A stretch of 37,649 nucleotides of DNA from NCBI GenBank assembly GCA_000995185.1, contig LCET01000006.1, positions 1-37,649 on the forward strand, given 5' to 3'. The position numbers and the translations under genes are program-made. Numbering within the stretch: the stretch's first letter is position 1; the number at the start of each line of letters is the position of its first letter. Source of the DNA: Candidatus Woesebacteria bacterium GW2011_GWC1_42_9 (GTDB lineage Bacteria; Patescibacteriota; Microgenomatia; UBA8517). The notes under the pieces are model-generated. The model saw only the letters and a list, made by a program, of their open reading frames with translations. It did not search any database and was not told the origin of the DNA. This document shows positions 29,702 to 37,316 of the stretch, piece after piece.

Positions 29702-30533
29702 AACATTCAAATTAACTTTTCTTTTTTTGTTTATCGTATTTTTGTTTCCTTTGTGCATTAATGCGCAGGTAGTGATAAATGAAGTTTATCCAAACAGTGA
29801 ATGGGTAGAACTTTATAAAACGCAAAGTGGAGAAGTTTCTCTAGATGGTTGTATTTTATATTTTCATAATCCCGATGCAAATATCCAGAAAAAAACTTTT
29901 TCAGCCGATGATAAATTTTTAGAAAATGAGTTTTTTAAAAAAGTGGATAGTGGAGGAAGTTATATCAATGACGATAGCGACACAATAAGTTTAAAGTGTT
30001 TGTGGGGAGAAGATAGAATCGGATATGGAGATCAAGGAACGATTAATTCTCCGAAGGACAATCAATCAATAGGTAGGAATCCTGATGGAATTGGAAATTT
30101 TTATATCTTAGATAACCCGACTGCTGGAAGTGCAAATTCTTCTCCAGTTACTCCCACTCCCACTGCTTCGCCAACGCAAACTCCCTCTCCCACACCTTCA
30201 TCAACACCAACATCGACGCCAACTCCCACCAAAACTCCCTCTCCCACACCAACGCCTGCAAAAAAATCCCCGACCCCAACACCTCAGGTGGTAGATGATA
30301 ATAGCAAAAACACCGATGAGACAATATTAGGACTTAGGGAGGAGCTGAAGACCCCAACCCCCATTCCAGAGGGAGAGAAACAATCACGCAGGAATGTCCC
30401 AATAATTGCGGCAGTTTTTATATTAGCAGGCGCCGGATTTATGATTGCGGCGTTTTATCCCTTTATAAAAAAGCACTGGGATGGGTATAATAGTAGACGT
30501 GCCCAAAAGAAAAACATCCCCCATATTGGCTAG
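29658..30533 (+). CDS. Exported lamin-tail-domain protein with C-terminal membrane anchor
   Basis: The 291-residue protein has a signal peptide, a lamin-tail (LTD) domain at about 37-150 beginning VVINEVYPNSEWVELYK, and a long Pro/Thr/Ser linker (about 160-215). One transmembrane helix near the end (about 248-270) leads to a basic tail, a type I anchor. LTD domains occur in many bacterial surface proteins and nucleases; on its own the function is unknown. The start is uncertain: GTG 29658 overlaps the hydrolase gene by 44 bases, while TTG 29685 would give a more usual 27-residue signal peptide. Confidence 0.7.
   Translation: MFLISQPLDLSALIKTFKLTFLFLFIVFLFPLCINAQVVINEVYPNSEWVELYKTQSGEVSLDGCILYFHNPDANIQKKTFSADDKFLENEFFKKVDSGGSYINDDSDTISLKCLWGEDRIGYGDQGTINSPKDNQSIGRNPDGIGNFYILDNPTAGSANSSPVTPTPTASPTQTPSPTPSSTPTSTPTPTKTPSPTPTPAKKSPTPTPQVVDDNSKNTDETILGLREELKTPTPIPEGEKQSRRNVPIIAAVFILAGAGFMIAAFYPFIKKHWDGYNSRRAQKKNIPHIG
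30486..30491 (+). promoter_or_regulatory. -10 box of the VanZ-like gene
   Basis: TATAAT followed by exactly 7 bases to GTG 30499, with TTATAA at 30463-30468 as a weak -35 at 17 bases. It lies in the end of the previous gene. Confidence 0.45.
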
Positions 30534-30936
30534 ATTAGCCAAGTATTGGCTGCCGCCTATCGTGTGGGCGGGCATAATATATTCTTTTTCTTCCATACCA
30601 ATGTCTGGGACAACCCAGATTTATTGGAGAGATTTTTTGTTTAAAAAGACCGCCCATGTTGTTGAGTATGCGGTCTTGGCGGGTCTTCTCTATAGAGCGT
30701 TAAAAGAAAGCGGCATGGATAAAATAAGCGCGGGCTACACAGCAATTTTGATTTGTCTTCTTTATGGGGCAACTGATGAATTACACCAATCTATTACTCC
30801 AGGGAGGCAGCCCAAAGCACGCGACATATTTTTTGATACAATTGGGGCAGTTTTTGCAATTTATTCTATATGGAACTTATTACCAAAAGCGCCAAAGAGA
30901 CTTTTCAGTTTGGCAAAAAGACTGGAGCTTCTCTGA
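30499..30936 (+). CDS. VanZ-like membrane protein
   Basis: The 145-residue protein has about four transmembrane helices and the VanZ family block LLYGATDELHQSITPGRQ followed by KARDIFFDTIGA. The VanZ fold is seen in teicoplanin resistance and in many housekeeping membrane proteins; no antibiotic role should be inferred. An ATG at 30481 is in frame, but I chose GTG 30499 because TATAAT ends 7 bases before it. It begins inside the LTD gene and ends inside tsaE, so the region is tightly packed. Confidence 0.75.
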   Translation: MPKRKTSPILARLAKYWLPPIVWAGIIYSFSSIPMSGTTQIYWRDFLFKKTAHVVEYAVLAGLLYRALKESGMDKISAGYTAILICLLYGATDELHQSITPGRQPKARDIFFDTIGAVFAIYSIWNLLPKAPKRLFSLAKRLELL

Positions 30937-31319
30937 AAGACCATCTGCATGGAGGGGTGGTGCTGGCTCTCTCGGGCGCTCTTGGGAGCGGTAAGACTAC
31001 TTTTGTTCAAGGGCTTGCCGAGGGGCTAGGATTAGGCTCAAGAATTATTTCCCCAACTTTTATTTTGATGAGGAGTTATAATGCCAAATCCGTTAACTTA
31101 TACCATGTTGATTTATACCGTTTGGAAGGAGACATTGCTAATGATTTTGAGAATCTTGGAATAGCTGATTTTTGGGAAAAGCCAAATAATATTGTTGTCA
31201 TCGAGTGGGCAGAAAAGGCAAAAGATTTATTGCCCGAAAAAGCGATTTGGATAAATTTTGAAAACATAGATGGTGATAAAAGAAAGATTAAATTAATGGA
31301 TCATTATTCATTAATATGA
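30870..31319 (+). CDS. tsaE: tRNA threonylcarbamoyladenosine ATPase TsaE
   Basis: TsaE works with TsaB and TsaD to make the t6A37 base in tRNAs that read ANN codons. The 149-residue protein has Walker A GALGSGKTT at 36-44, SPTFILMRSY, YHVDLYRLEG and VIEWAEKA, all typical. It overlaps the VanZ-like gene by 67 bases and joins tsaB as ATGA. The t6A system is nearly universal, so its presence is expected. Confidence 0.94.
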   Translation: MELITKSAKETFQFGKKTGASLKDHLHGGVVLALSGALGSGKTTFVQGLAEGLGLGSRIISPTFILMRSYNAKSVNLYHVDLYRLEGDIANDFENLGIADFWEKPNNIVVIEWAEKAKDLLPEKAIWINFENIDGDKRKIKLMDHYSLI

Positions 31320-31564
31320 AATTATATATAGACACCAGTGATTCTGATAAATCACAAAAGCCTCTTGAGACTATTGATAAGACGCTTAAGAAACAAGGGA
31401 AAACCGCTCATGATATTTCCGAGATAGAAATCAATGAAGGCCCTGGTTCGTTTACTGGCCTAAGAATTGGGGCGGCAATTGCCAACGCCTTAGGGTGGGC
31501 TTTGAAAATCCCGGTGAACGGACAAGATGTCTCCAAAAAACCAATCACTCCAAAATATAAATAA
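31316..31564 (+). CDS. tsaB: Very short TsaB-like protein
   Basis: The 82-residue protein starts MKLYIDTSDS like TsaB and contains the family hallmark NEGPGSFTGLRIGAAIANALGWALKIPV. TsaB is normally about 220 residues with two ASKHA lobes. Here the segment between strand 1 and the GPGSFTG loop is compressed and the C-terminal lobe is missing. The stop codon is in frame and the following 70 bases are a promoter region, so no frameshift rescue is apparent. It may be a minimal TsaD partner or a decayed gene. Confidence 0.75.
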   Translation: MKLYIDTSDSDKSQKPLETIDKTLKKQGKTAHDISEIEINEGPGSFTGLRIGAAIANALGWALKIPVNGQDVSKKPITPKYK

Positions 31565-31577
31565 GTGATTTTGAGCC

Positions 31578-31606
31578 TTGCACCCGAAGCTGAAAGATAC
31601 TATAGT
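31578..31606 (+). promoter_or_regulatory. Strong promoter of the TasA-like surface gene
   Basis: TTGCAC (31578-31583), 17-base spacer, TATAGT (31601-31606). Transcription should start near 31613, giving a 25-base leader with the very strong site GAGAGGGGGTG before ATG 31638. This is unlike the leaderless genes around it and suggests high expression. Confidence 0.7.
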
Positions 31607-31637
31607 TTTTGTGTGAAAAGAGAGGGGGTGAATAATA

Positions 31638-32315
31638 ATGAAAACTTTACTTAGGGCTTTTGTTATTACGGCAGTCGCTCTCACAGCTTTGACGACTGCA
31701 ACTAGTGCATACTTCACGGCGAACGTAACAGCGTCTAATAACCAGATTACGACTGGTACGATGACCGCTTATGTTGGCTCCTGGCTGAATCCTACAGGAG
31801 ATGCCACAGGTCAATGGGTAGCCTACGCTGATGCAACCGGAAATTACGAGATTGGTAATTTTCCTGTTATAGCTAATGTAGAGCCAGGTGTTACACAATA
31901 CGGATATGTTGTAGTAGCGAACTACGGGTCGTTGCCTTTCCAATATCAAGGAACTGCATTTGGATCTTGGGTAAATACTACTGGTGCACTTGGTGAACCA
32001 TTGGTTAATAGCTTGATGACTGTTCCAAGTATTCACAGATATCCGACTGGTAATTGTGAAGGTAATCTTTATTGTGCTGATATCTATTATTGGTTAACTA
32101 ATGCTGGGTACACTAACGTTTCGGCGGGTAGTAATGATTTTGCTGGACCGATAGTTGGAGGAGCAAGTTCTGATTTCCAGTTGAATTTTAAAGAATTCAC
32201 TATTTACAGAGTGGATTTAACACTGGATTCATCTGCTAATAATAATTATCAAGGTCAGACATTCAATTACACATTGAATTTACAGACCAAACAAGTTAGC
32301 GCACCTGGCTTTTAA
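31638..32315 (+). CDS. TasA/camelysin-like exported protein
   Basis: The 225-residue protein has an N-terminal signal of the SipW-dependent type: hydrophobic core ITAVALTALTTATS, then AYFTANVTASNNQITTGTM, matching the pattern seen before the TasA/camelysin body. The mature part is beta-rich with NVEPGVTQYGYVVVANYG, the usual jelly-roll segment. In Bacillus, TasA forms matrix fibres after cleavage by SipW. A SipW-type peptidase is encoded next, so this is probably its main substrate and may form surface fibres. A strong promoter and ribosome site fit an abundant protein. Confidence 0.8.
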   Translation: MKTLLRAFVITAVALTALTTATSAYFTANVTASNNQITTGTMTAYVGSWLNPTGDATGQWVAYADATGNYEIGNFPVIANVEPGVTQYGYVVVANYGSLPFQYQGTAFGSWVNTTGALGEPLVNSLMTVPSIHRYPTGNCEGNLYCADIYYWLTNAGYTNVSAGSNDFAGPIVGGASSDFQLNFKEFTIYRVDLTLDSSANNNYQGQTFNYTLNLQTKQVSAPGF

Positions 32316-32337
32316 TTGAGTTGGTGTGTTAAGGAAT

Positions 32338-32365
32338 GTTGTCTCACTCTTTTGGGTGGGACAAC
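32338..32365 (+). terminator. Strong hairpin between the TasA-like gene and the signal peptidase gene
   Basis: Arms GTTGTCTCACTC and GGGTGGGACAAC form a 12-base-pair stem (two G-U pairs) with loop TTTT. No T-tract follows, so it may act as a partial terminator or as a 3' stabiliser that keeps the TasA-like message more abundant than sipW. Confidence 0.55.
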
Positions 32366-32382
32366 AGCCTTAGCATATTAAT

Positions 32383-33054
32383 ATGTCGAAAGTGGGTAAA
32401 AGATTATTTAAAGTAGTTGCGTGTTTCGTCCAAATACTTCTTGTGGTGGTTTTAGTGGCAATAACGATAATTAGCTTTGCTTATAAGCTTCCAATTTTGA
32501 GCCGTTTAGGCTTGACATTTTATACAGTTGTATCAGGGAGTATGGAGCCAACTATAGCAACTGGCTCTTTGATCTATTCTGGGAAATTTAGTTTAGAGGA
32601 TTTAAAGAAGGGAGATATTATTACTTTTGTTCACTCAGTTGATGGTGGGGGATCCTCGATCGTCACTCACAGGATAGATGATGTTAAAAAAGCGGATATT
32701 ATTACGTTTACAGCTGACAAAAAGGAACAGAAAACCACAAAAATCTCGTTTGTAACTAAAGGTGATGCAAACGGGTCGGTTGATCAAAAAGAAGTACTCC
32801 CGAACCAAGTCCTTGGTAAATACCAGTGGGGAATTCCCAAATTAGGCTACATCGCCGTATTTACTCAAACGCAAACAGGTTTTGTTGTTTTAGTGGTATT
32901 ACCCGCCTTAATCTTAATTGTATGGGAAATATTTTCTGTGGTTATGCATTTTAAGAAGAAATACCAAAAGAAATCTGAAGAAGAAGTTAAAGAACTCAAA
33001 AAAGAACTCGAAAAGACCAAGAAGAAAGTTAAGAAGGTGATAAAGAAAGTATGA
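32383..33054 (+). CDS. sipW: Signal peptidase I, SipW (S26B) type
   Basis: The 223-residue membrane peptidase has an N-terminal helix (about 8-34), catalytic Ser53 in VSGSMEPT, and His96 in IVTHRID where bacterial type I enzymes have Lys. Asp128 lies in TKGDANG. That His places it with SipW and ER-type peptidases. A second helix (about 165-190) precedes a highly basic coiled tail rich in KK and EE. It would cleave the signal of the TasA-like protein upstream and perhaps of the next two proteins. It overlaps the next gene as ATGA. Confidence 0.9.
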   Translation: MSKVGKRLFKVVACFVQILLVVVLVAITIISFAYKLPILSRLGLTFYTVVSGSMEPTIATGSLIYSGKFSLEDLKKGDIITFVHSVDGGGSSIVTHRIDDVKKADIITFTADKKEQKTTKISFVTKGDANGSVDQKEVLPNQVLGKYQWGIPKLGYIAVFTQTQTGFVVLVVLPALILIVWEIFSVVMHFKKKYQKKSEEEVKELKKELEKTKKKVKKVIKKV

Positions 33055-34340
33055 ACACAAAAGATTTTATAAAAATATCAATATCGAGTGTAAAAATCTT
33101 TGTTGCGGTTGCGGTGATATTTATGGTTAGTGTAAATGGTTTTCTTTTCTCTCAAGCGTATTACACAGTGAGTGTGACTGCTCATGGGAGTGTTGTCGCG
33201 GGCGAATGGAATTGGTGGGCACCTGTCTTGGTCTCTCCTTCTGATGGGACACTTGCCGGGATCAATAGTCCTTGGACAGTCAATCCTTTGATGGACTGGG
33301 AGGATGTTGCCTGGGGTAGTTCAATTACATATATTTATCAATCTTCGCACTCAAATGCAGTGAATTTAGATGGTAGCTTTGTTTCTCCGGCCTATACTTC
33401 TGGAGCATTAGCTCTCTCACAAATCCCGGCTCCCGGCACGCCTGATGGGGTATATTATTGGCACGTTAAAGCTTGCGATGCCATATTGGGTTGTGGTGAT
33501 TGGAGCGAGATGTGGGTATTGACGGTTGACAGAACCGTCCAAGAAGCAAACCCGGGAGACGTAGCGATAAATGAAATTATGTGGATGGGTTCAAGCAAGT
33601 CGTATGCAGATGAATGGATAGAGTTGAGAAATATGACTGGGAACGGGATAATTTTGAAGAATTGGGTGATAGAAAATGCTGGTGATTCTGGTACGCCGAA
33701 TATCATTATTCCAAGCGGGATAATCCCAGCCAACAGTTTTTATTTGATTAGTAATTATTCCGCCGCCAATGCTTCAAGCGCCCTAAATATTGAAGGGAAC
33801 ATGATTACTACTGGGATCGAGCTGGTAAATGTGGGAGAGCAATTGACTTTGAAAGATGCGACAGGAAAGGCAATTGATCAAACGCCGACTGGTCCTTGGT
33901 CCGAGGGTACGAATGCAACTCTCAAACAGTCTATGGAAAGAAATTTGGTTCCGGGAGATGGAATGCAAGGGATAAATTGGCACACATGTATAGCGATTGG
34001 CTGTAATGATATAACCTATTGGGATATTGAGGGTAATAATTATGGTACACCCAGAGCGGCGAACTTATCTGAAAATGATCCGAGTTTTGTAGAATTATTG
34101 GCACCGGAGGTGGTTTTTGTCCCGGATTCATCACCAAGTCCTACCCCAGAACCAGTTGCTGTCACTGACTTAATTATCGATGCTTTGCCACCATTGCCGA
34201 CGATTGAACCAACGCCCGCTCCATCGCCAACTCCGGAAGCCACCGCAAGTCCTAGTCCGGAACAGACGGCTACCTCGGAGCCTACTCCCGAGCCATTGCC
34301 AACTCCGCCTTTAACGTCGCCGCTACCATCAAATGAATAA
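33051..34340 (+). CDS. Large surface protein with SipW-type signal, lamin-tail domain and Pro-rich tail
   Basis: The 429-residue protein starts with a hydrophobic signal ending SQAYYTVSVTAHGSVVAG, close to the SipW substrate pattern. Next is a fibronectin-like region (about 55-165; VSPSDGTLAGINSPW, YYWHVKACD), then an LTD domain (about 175-300; VAINEIMWMGSSKSY followed by DEWIELRN). The C-terminus is a long Pro/Thr/Glu/Ser tail with no membrane helix or LPxTG sorting signal. It may be shed or held by partners. Start and end overlap neighbours by 4 and 8 bases, so it belongs to the sipW operon. Confidence 0.8.
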   Translation: MNTKDFIKISISSVKIFVAVAVIFMVSVNGFLFSQAYYTVSVTAHGSVVAGEWNWWAPVLVSPSDGTLAGINSPWTVNPLMDWEDVAWGSSITYIYQSSHSNAVNLDGSFVSPAYTSGALALSQIPAPGTPDGVYYWHVKACDAILGCGDWSEMWVLTVDRTVQEANPGDVAINEIMWMGSSKSYADEWIELRNMTGNGIILKNWVIENAGDSGTPNIIIPSGIIPANSFYLISNYSAANASSALNIEGNMITTGIELVNVGEQLTLKDATGKAIDQTPTGPWSEGTNATLKQSMERNLVPGDGMQGINWHTCIAIGCNDITYWDIEGNNYGTPRAANLSENDPSFVELLAPEVVFVPDSSPSPTPEPVAVTDLIIDALPPLPTIEPTPAPSPTPEATASPSPEQTATSEPTPEPLPTPPLTSPLPSNE

Positions 34341-35598
34341 ATTAAACCTAATTTTCTTCGAAACAAAAACATTATTTACCCTGCTTTTGGTTGTTTTAGC
34401 TTTTGGGAAATTTAGCCCTGTCCTGGCAGTTGATCTGACAGTTACTTGTGCAAGCGATGGCCCCTGCAGTATGGCCCCCTCTCCAAGTGCCGCCCTGTTT
34501 TATGATAATGTCTTGCCAGGGGACAGCGTTGTCCGGACTGTTACCGTCATAAATCAGGATCCAAATGATACTTGTAGTTTAGTTTTGGATGCATATTCGA
34601 ATGACAATGAAGAAATTTATAACGGTTTGGCGAGCCAGCTTTCGCTTAATATTGATGAAGGTACTTCTAATTGGTACATCGGCACTTTAGATGATTTCTT
34701 TTTAGCAGGGCCAATGTCTTTGGGTAGCATGCCTCCTTCATCAACTAAATATTTTGATTGGACAGTTGCACTAAATCCTGAAGCAGGGAACGAGTATCAG
34801 AATGCGAGGACTATTTTTGATTTTGATTTGGCTTTTGAGTGTTTAGGTCCGGCGACTCCAACGCCCACTCCAAGTAGCACGGTGCTTGGACTATCTGCCG
34901 CCGGCGCGCCGGTGTGCAATGATACTGTTCCGGCTTCAGCTCCCTTTTTGAGCGTGATTACGGCCGGCTCGAACAGCATGGATCTTGACTGGACGTCAGT
35001 CACTCCGGCGACTCATTATATGATCCGTTATGGACTTTCTTCTGGAAATTATATTTATGGGGCGCCTAACGTGGGGAATATAACCGGGTTTTTAGTAGAG
35101 CAATTGTCGGGAGGGACTACTTATTATTTCCAAGTGGCTGGAGTAAATGGCTGTATGCCGGGTCCATGGTCAAATGAAGCTACTATCACCCCGACTGGCC
35201 AGATATTGGTCGAGGCGCCAGCGCCAGGGTTTGAAGAGGTTATCCTGGGAGAGGCAACCATTGAGGGGAAGCCCACCCCTATTTCTGAGCCAGCGCCCGA
35301 GGTAGCAGGAGCTTCTGTTTGTGAAGATAAAGGGTACCCCTGGTGGATATTTTTAGTTATTCAATTAATCATTGGGGGGATTTATGCTTGGATGGCAAGC
35401 TCCAAGAAGGAGGAGTCGTTGACGCTTTGGATTCCTCCAATAGTTTTTGGAGTAATTTCACAGTTGGTGCATTGGTATTTTGGGTGCAATTGCGCGACTG
35501 GCCCGTGGTGTCAGTGGTATTGGCTCTTTAATCTGCTCATTGTTATCATTGGCATTATCGGAAGAGATGCTCTCGGCAAACTCCTTAAATCAGATTAG
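34333..35598 (+). CDS. Surface protein with TasA-like and fibronectin III domains and a multi-helix C-terminus
   Basis: The 421-residue protein has a signal peptide (about 1-33). A TasA/CalY-like beta domain (about 36-170) has FYDNVLPGDSVVRTVTVINQ. It is followed by a short Pro/Thr spacer and a fibronectin type III domain (about 200-285; APFLSVITAGSNSMDLDW, TTYYFQVAGVNGC). After a linker come three hydrophobic helices (about 335-415) with paired Cys in FGCNCATGPWC. It is the last gene of the surface block and could anchor fibres of the TasA-like protein to the membrane; this is an inference from domain kinship. Confidence 0.75.
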   Translation: MNKLNLIFFETKTLFTLLLVVLAFGKFSPVLAVDLTVTCASDGPCSMAPSPSAALFYDNVLPGDSVVRTVTVINQDPNDTCSLVLDAYSNDNEEIYNGLASQLSLNIDEGTSNWYIGTLDDFFLAGPMSLGSMPPSSTKYFDWTVALNPEAGNEYQNARTIFDFDLAFECLGPATPTPTPSSTVLGLSAAGAPVCNDTVPASAPFLSVITAGSNSMDLDWTSVTPATHYMIRYGLSSGNYIYGAPNVGNITGFLVEQLSGGTTYYFQVAGVNGCMPGPWSNEATITPTGQILVEAPAPGFEEVILGEATIEGKPTPISEPAPEVAGASVCEDKGYPWWIFLVIQLIIGGIYAWMASSKKEESLTLWIPPIVFGVISQLVHWYFGCNCATGPWCQWYWLFNLLIVIIGIIGRDALGKLLKSD

Positions 35599-35608
35599 GC
35601 TTCTTTGG

Positions 35609-35629
35609 TATACTTAATTTAGCTATCGT
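35609..35629 (+). promoter_or_regulatory. Candidate -10 boxes of pilB
   Basis: TATACT at 35609-35614 (20 bases before ATG 35635) and TATCGT at 35624-35629 (5 bases before it). Which is used cannot be decided; the second would be leaderless. Confidence 0.35.
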
Positions 35630-35634
35630 AAGTT

Positions 35635-37314
35635 ATGAAACTGTCCACTGAAACCCTTAAACAGATACTTGTTGGATCAAGATATGTTGACGAGCAGGAA
35701 TTTGATAATGCCTGGCGATCTTCTAAAGAACTTGGCAAGAAAATAGAGGACATTTTGATCTTTCGGGGATTGATTAAACAGGATGCACTCTCCAAGCTCG
35801 TCTCTCAGCACTTAAAAGTCCCCTATATTGATATTGGTAGGATTACTATTGCCCCAGAGATTCTTTCGCTGATCCCTGAAAAACTTGCCCGCAAATATCG
35901 AGTTGTTCCTTTGGCTCTTGAAGGAAGGTCGGTTAAAGTGGCGATGGAAGACCCAAGTGATTTTGAAGCCCTGGAGTTTATTAAGAGGCATACGGGGCTT
36001 TCCGTGATTCCCCACTATGCAAACGAGGAAGAGATTGTAAACGCTCTTGGTCAATACAAGAGGAATATTCGAGCTGAATTTGATAGGGTGATTGCTGAAA
36101 ACATAAAAATGGCTAGCCCCGAGAGCGATCTTCAGAAAGCGGCTGAGGGGCTCCCGATCATCAAGGTAGTCGATACCATACTTGAATATGCAGCGGCCGA
36201 GAGGGCAAGCGATGTTCACATAGAAACACAAAGCAACGATGTAATAGTTCGCTTTAGGGTGGATGGGGAGCTAAAAGATATTATTAGCCTTCCAAGGGGG
36301 ATCGAGGAAGCGTTGGTTGCTAGGGTAAAAATATTGTCAAATCTGAAAATAGATGAACGCAGAGTCCCTCAAGACGGCCGCTATAAGTTTAATATAGACG
36401 AAAATGTTATCGCTTTAAGGATTTCGATCATCCCAGGGTTTTATGGGGAAAATATGGTGATGAGATTATTAAGGGAGTCCTCAAGGCCATTAAGTTTGGA
36501 GGAATTAGGGCTCATGGGGAAAAATCTTGAAATTGTTCAAGCAAATATTCGCCGGCCCACGGGAATGATTTTGATTACCGGACCTACTGGTTCAGGGAAG
36601 ACTTCATCTTTATATTCAATCTTAAATATCTTAAATACTATTAAGGTTAAGATCTGCACGATTGAAGACCCGATCGAATATGGAATAAATAGAGTAAGCC
36701 AGTTTCAGGTTAATTCAAAGGTTGGTCTGACCTTTGCGACGGGATTAAGAGCATTATTGAGGCATGACCCAGATATCATGATGGTTGGAGAGATAAGAGA
36801 TAAAGAAACGGCGCAGATAGCGGTACATTCAGCTTTGACGGGGCATTTAGTGTTGTCCACTCTTCATACGAATGACGCCGCAGGGGCAGTGCCGAGACTG
36901 CTCGACATGGGAGTAGAAGGCTTTCTATTGGCGTCAACCTTGAATGCAGTTATTGCTCAAAGACTAGTCAAAAAGATATGTTCAGCTTGTTTACTAGAAT
37001 ATCAGCCCAACAAGGAGGATTTAGCCAGGTTGAGCCATAATCTCGGTGTCTCAATTGAAACTCAGAAGTTTTATAAGGGGAAGGGTTGCGGAGAGTGTCA
37101 TGGCACCGGCTATTCAGGAAGGATTGGGTTATATGAGGTACTTCCTATCACCGAAAAGATCCGCAGCATGATCACGTCAAATGTGGCAGGAGATCAGATT
37201 AAAGAGGAGGCGATAAAAGGGGGAATGATTGTAATGTCGCAAGACGGGATAAATAAAATTTCCTCAGGATTAACTACTATTGATCAAGTTCTGAAGGCCG
37301 TTTCACAATACTAA
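35635..37314 (+). CDS. pilB: Type IV pilus / type II secretion assembly ATPase (PilB/GspE)
   Basis: PilB powers pilin polymerisation. The 559-residue protein has an N-terminal GspE-N domain (about 1-150), an N2 domain and a RecA-like motor. The motor has Walker A ITGPTGSGKTSS, the Asp box ICTIEDPIEY, Walker B MMVGEIRDKETA and the His box TGHLVLSTLHTND. The zinc tetracysteine (CSAC and CGEC, about 28 residues apart) marks an assembly ATPase rather than a PilT retraction motor. It is followed after 2 bases by pilC. Such pili in Patescibacteria are thought to serve host attachment or DNA uptake. Confidence 0.95.
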   Translation: MKLSTETLKQILVGSRYVDEQEFDNAWRSSKELGKKIEDILIFRGLIKQDALSKLVSQHLKVPYIDIGRITIAPEILSLIPEKLARKYRVVPLALEGRSVKVAMEDPSDFEALEFIKRHTGLSVIPHYANEEEIVNALGQYKRNIRAEFDRVIAENIKMASPESDLQKAAEGLPIIKVVDTILEYAAAERASDVHIETQSNDVIVRFRVDGELKDIISLPRGIEEALVARVKILSNLKIDERRVPQDGRYKFNIDENVIALRISIIPGFYGENMVMRLLRESSRPLSLEELGLMGKNLEIVQANIRRPTGMILITGPTGSGKTSSLYSILNILNTIKVKICTIEDPIEYGINRVSQFQVNSKVGLTFATGLRALLRHDPDIMMVGEIRDKETAQIAVHSALTGHLVLSTLHTNDAAGAVPRLLDMGVEGFLLASTLNAVIAQRLVKKICSACLLEYQPNKEDLARLSHNLGVSIETQKFYKGKGCGECHGTGYSGRIGLYEVLPITEKIRSMITSNVAGDQIKEEAIKGGMIVMSQDGINKISSGLTTIDQVLKAVSQY

Positions 37315-37316
37315 TT

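Noticed and set aside
30140-30290. Tandem repeat or CRISPR-like array.
   Set aside because: The repetition is codon-level low complexity of a Pro/Thr/Ser linker within one frame; spacers and direct repeats are absent. The same applies near 24890-24970 and 34130-34330.
30499-30936. Glycopeptide-resistance gene.
   Set aside because: VanZ-like membrane proteins are widespread without any resistance role, and no vanHAX-type genes are present.
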